A stretch of DNA of 7,405 nt from Bacillota bacterium (lineage in GTDB: Bacteria > Bacillota > Bacilli > Bacillales_B > DSM-18226), in NCBI GenBank assembly GCA_030705665.1, contig JAUZQA010000203.1, positions 1 to 7,405 of the forward strand, given 5' to 3'. Both the position numbers and the translations under genes were made by a program. Below, piece after piece: positions 6,601 through 7,405 of this stretch. Below the pieces are notes generated by a model that was not told the DNA's origin, made no database searches, and worked only from the letters and a program-made list of their open reading frames with translations. Every line of letters starts with the position of its first letter. Within the stretch, counting starts at the first letter, position 1.

Positions 6601-6620
6601 CCTTAAGTGTCCACCTAAGG
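6601..6620 (+). repeat. Imperfect 20-bp palindrome between ylxW and ylxX
   Basis: The arms CCTTA (6601-6605) and TAAGG (6616-6620) surround GTG and CAC around a two-base centre. Sixteen of the 20 positions obey dyad symmetry. No T-tract follows, so it is not an intrinsic terminator. It sits just before the ylxX Shine-Dalgarno and could be a protein-binding site, an RNA hairpin affecting ylxX translation, or chance. Confidence 0.4.
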
Positions 6621-6634
6621 AAATTAAAAGGTGT

Positions 6635-6640
6635 GGGGAG
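6635..6640 (+). promoter_or_regulatory. ylxX ribosome binding site
   Basis: GGGGAG lies six bases before the GTG at 6647 and supports that start. The wider GGTGTGG (6630-6636) is shared with the murD and spoVE sites. Confidence 0.7.
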
Positions 6641-6646
6641 AACTAA

Positions 6647-7384
6647 GTGGGCAAATCAAATAGAAAATTAAGTTTTTTCATTATTACATTAATCATTGGA
6701 TTTATGATTGCCGTCCAATTTCAATCGGTAAAAAAACCAATTGAGCGTGATACAAGGGATATATGGCAATTGCGCGAAGCACTTTTATCTGAAAAAGAAT
6801 TGGAAACCAATTTATTAAAGGAAATCCGATCGAATGATGAAAAAATTAATTCATATGAATCGAAAAAAAAGCAAAGTAAAGAAGAAACCCTGAAAAATAC
6901 TTTACAAGAACTTAAGGTTGAAGCTGGGATGACTGAAGTAAATGGTCCGGGAATTGTTCTGAAAATTGAACCAGTACTGGAAAATATCAGACTTGGCGAA
7001 CCAGTAACAAAAGTGATTTCTCCCGATCTATTAAAAAAACTATTAAATGAATTGAATATGTATGAAGCTAAGTATGTTTCCATTGACGGTCAAAGGGTAA
7101 TAAATACCACAGTTATTCGTGATATCAACTCTGATACAAAAATTGATGGTCATACGATAAAAACCCTTCCCATCGAAGTTAAGGTTATTGCTGAAACAAA
7201 GCAAAAAGCAGAAAAACTATATAATCGGATGCAAGGTTCAAAATCAACAGAGGAATTTTTTATTGATAACTTAAAGTTGACCATTTCACCACCAAGTGAA
7301 AACATAACGATTCCTGCCTATGATAATCCTATACATATCCGTTTCATGGAACCTGTGAAAGACACTAAAGGAGGCAAATCATAA
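6647..7384 (+). CDS. ylxX: YlxX, second DUF881 membrane-anchored protein of unknown function
   Basis: This is a paralogue of the preceding YlxW and has the same layout. It has 245 residues, against about 237 that I recall for B. subtilis YlxX. A basic start (MGKSNRK) precedes one membrane helix (about 8-25). A highly charged, probably coiled-coil segment spans about 38-92, followed by the DUF881 domain. Family signatures are NGPGIVLKI (99-107), LLNELNMYEAKYVSIDGQRV (132-151) and NTTVIRDI (153-160). A short charged tail ends the protein. The GTG start has a Shine-Dalgarno at the right distance. The stop codon directly abuts the sbp ATG, so sbp is in the same transcript. The function is not established. 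The topology and neighbourhood suggest an extracytoplasmic accessory role near division or wall synthesis, which is inference only. Confidence 0.9.
   Translation: MGKSNRKLSFFIITLIIGFMIAVQFQSVKKPIERDTRDIWQLREALLSEKELETNLLKEIRSNDEKINSYESKKKQSKEETLKNTLQELKVEAGMTEVNGPGIVLKIEPVLENIRLGEPVTKVISPDLLKKLLNELNMYEAKYVSIDGQRVINTTVIRDINSDTKIDGHTIKTLPIEVKVIAETKQKAEKLYNRMQGSKSTEEFFIDNLKLTISPPSENITIPAYDNPIHIRFMEPVKDTKGGKS
7367..7374 (+). promoter_or_regulatory. sbp ribosome binding site inside ylxX
   Basis: AAAGGAGG is a near-perfect Shine-Dalgarno ten bases before the ATG at 7385, inside the last codons of ylxX. It confirms that a gene starts at the right edge. Confidence 0.85.
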
Positions 7385-7405
7385 ATGTGGCTTCCAATTT
7401 TAGGG
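7385..7405 (+). CDS. sbp: Sbp, small basic membrane protein (first seven codons)
   Basis: Only MWLPILG is inside the window. It nearly matches the start MWLPVLG that I recall for B. subtilis Sbp (DUF1290), a small hydrophobic protein encoded between ylxX and ftsA. The identification rests on this short match, the strong Shine-Dalgarno and the gene order. The ATG immediately follows the ylxX stop. Its function is unknown. The gene should continue to the right, towards ftsA and ftsZ. Confidence 0.85.

Noticed and set aside
6721..7083. Minus-strand open frame of 120 codons inside ylxX
   Set aside because: It is fully antisense to a clear DUF881 gene. Its Ser/Phe-rich composition is what the complement of a Lys/Glu-rich coiled coil gives.

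Overview
This window is a stretch of the division and cell-wall (dcw) cluster of a low-GC, spore-forming Gram-positive bacterium, most likely a member of the Bacillaceae. Gene order, protein lengths and remembered protein sequences all match the Bacillus subtilis order mraY-murD-spoVE-murG-murB-divIB-ylxW-ylxX-sbp. The DNA is AT-rich, Shine-Dalgarno sites are strong, and four of the nine starts or partial starts are GTG or TTG. I cannot name the species.

All genes lie on the + strand. Positions 1-123 hold the last 40 codons of mraY (lipid I synthase). murD (124-1476) follows with no gap. After a 76-bp gap comes spoVE (1553-2653), the SEDS glycan polymerase of the spore cortex. A good intrinsic terminator (2673-2703) closes that block, and a sigma-A-type promoter (2700-2728) begins at the end of its T-tract. 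That promoter should drive murG (2845-3948) and murB (4011-4919). A second promoter with an extended -10 (4932-4960) lies after murB, and a terminator-like hairpin (4999-5030) sits between it and divIB (5114-5908). ylxW (5883-6593) overlaps the end of divIB, ylxX (6647-7384) follows, and the first seven codons of sbp (7385-7405) run off the right edge.

MurB and MurD act in the cytoplasm on UDP-muramyl precursors. MraY and MurG build lipid I and lipid II at the membrane. SpoVE polymerises flipped lipid II during sporulation, and DivIB is a structural part of the divisome that makes the septum. YlxW and YlxX are paired membrane-anchored DUF881 proteins of unknown role, next to the equally obscure membrane protein Sbp. 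The longest gene-free gaps are 191 bp (2654-2844) and 194 bp (4920-5113), and both carry regulatory signals.

I found no mobile elements, CRISPR arrays, tRNAs, rRNAs or broken genes, and no clearly new system. The points most worth a second look are the promoter-terminator-gene arrangement before divIB, a near-match to the WalR box just downstream of the predicted murG promoter, and the uncharacterised ylxW-ylxX-sbp module.
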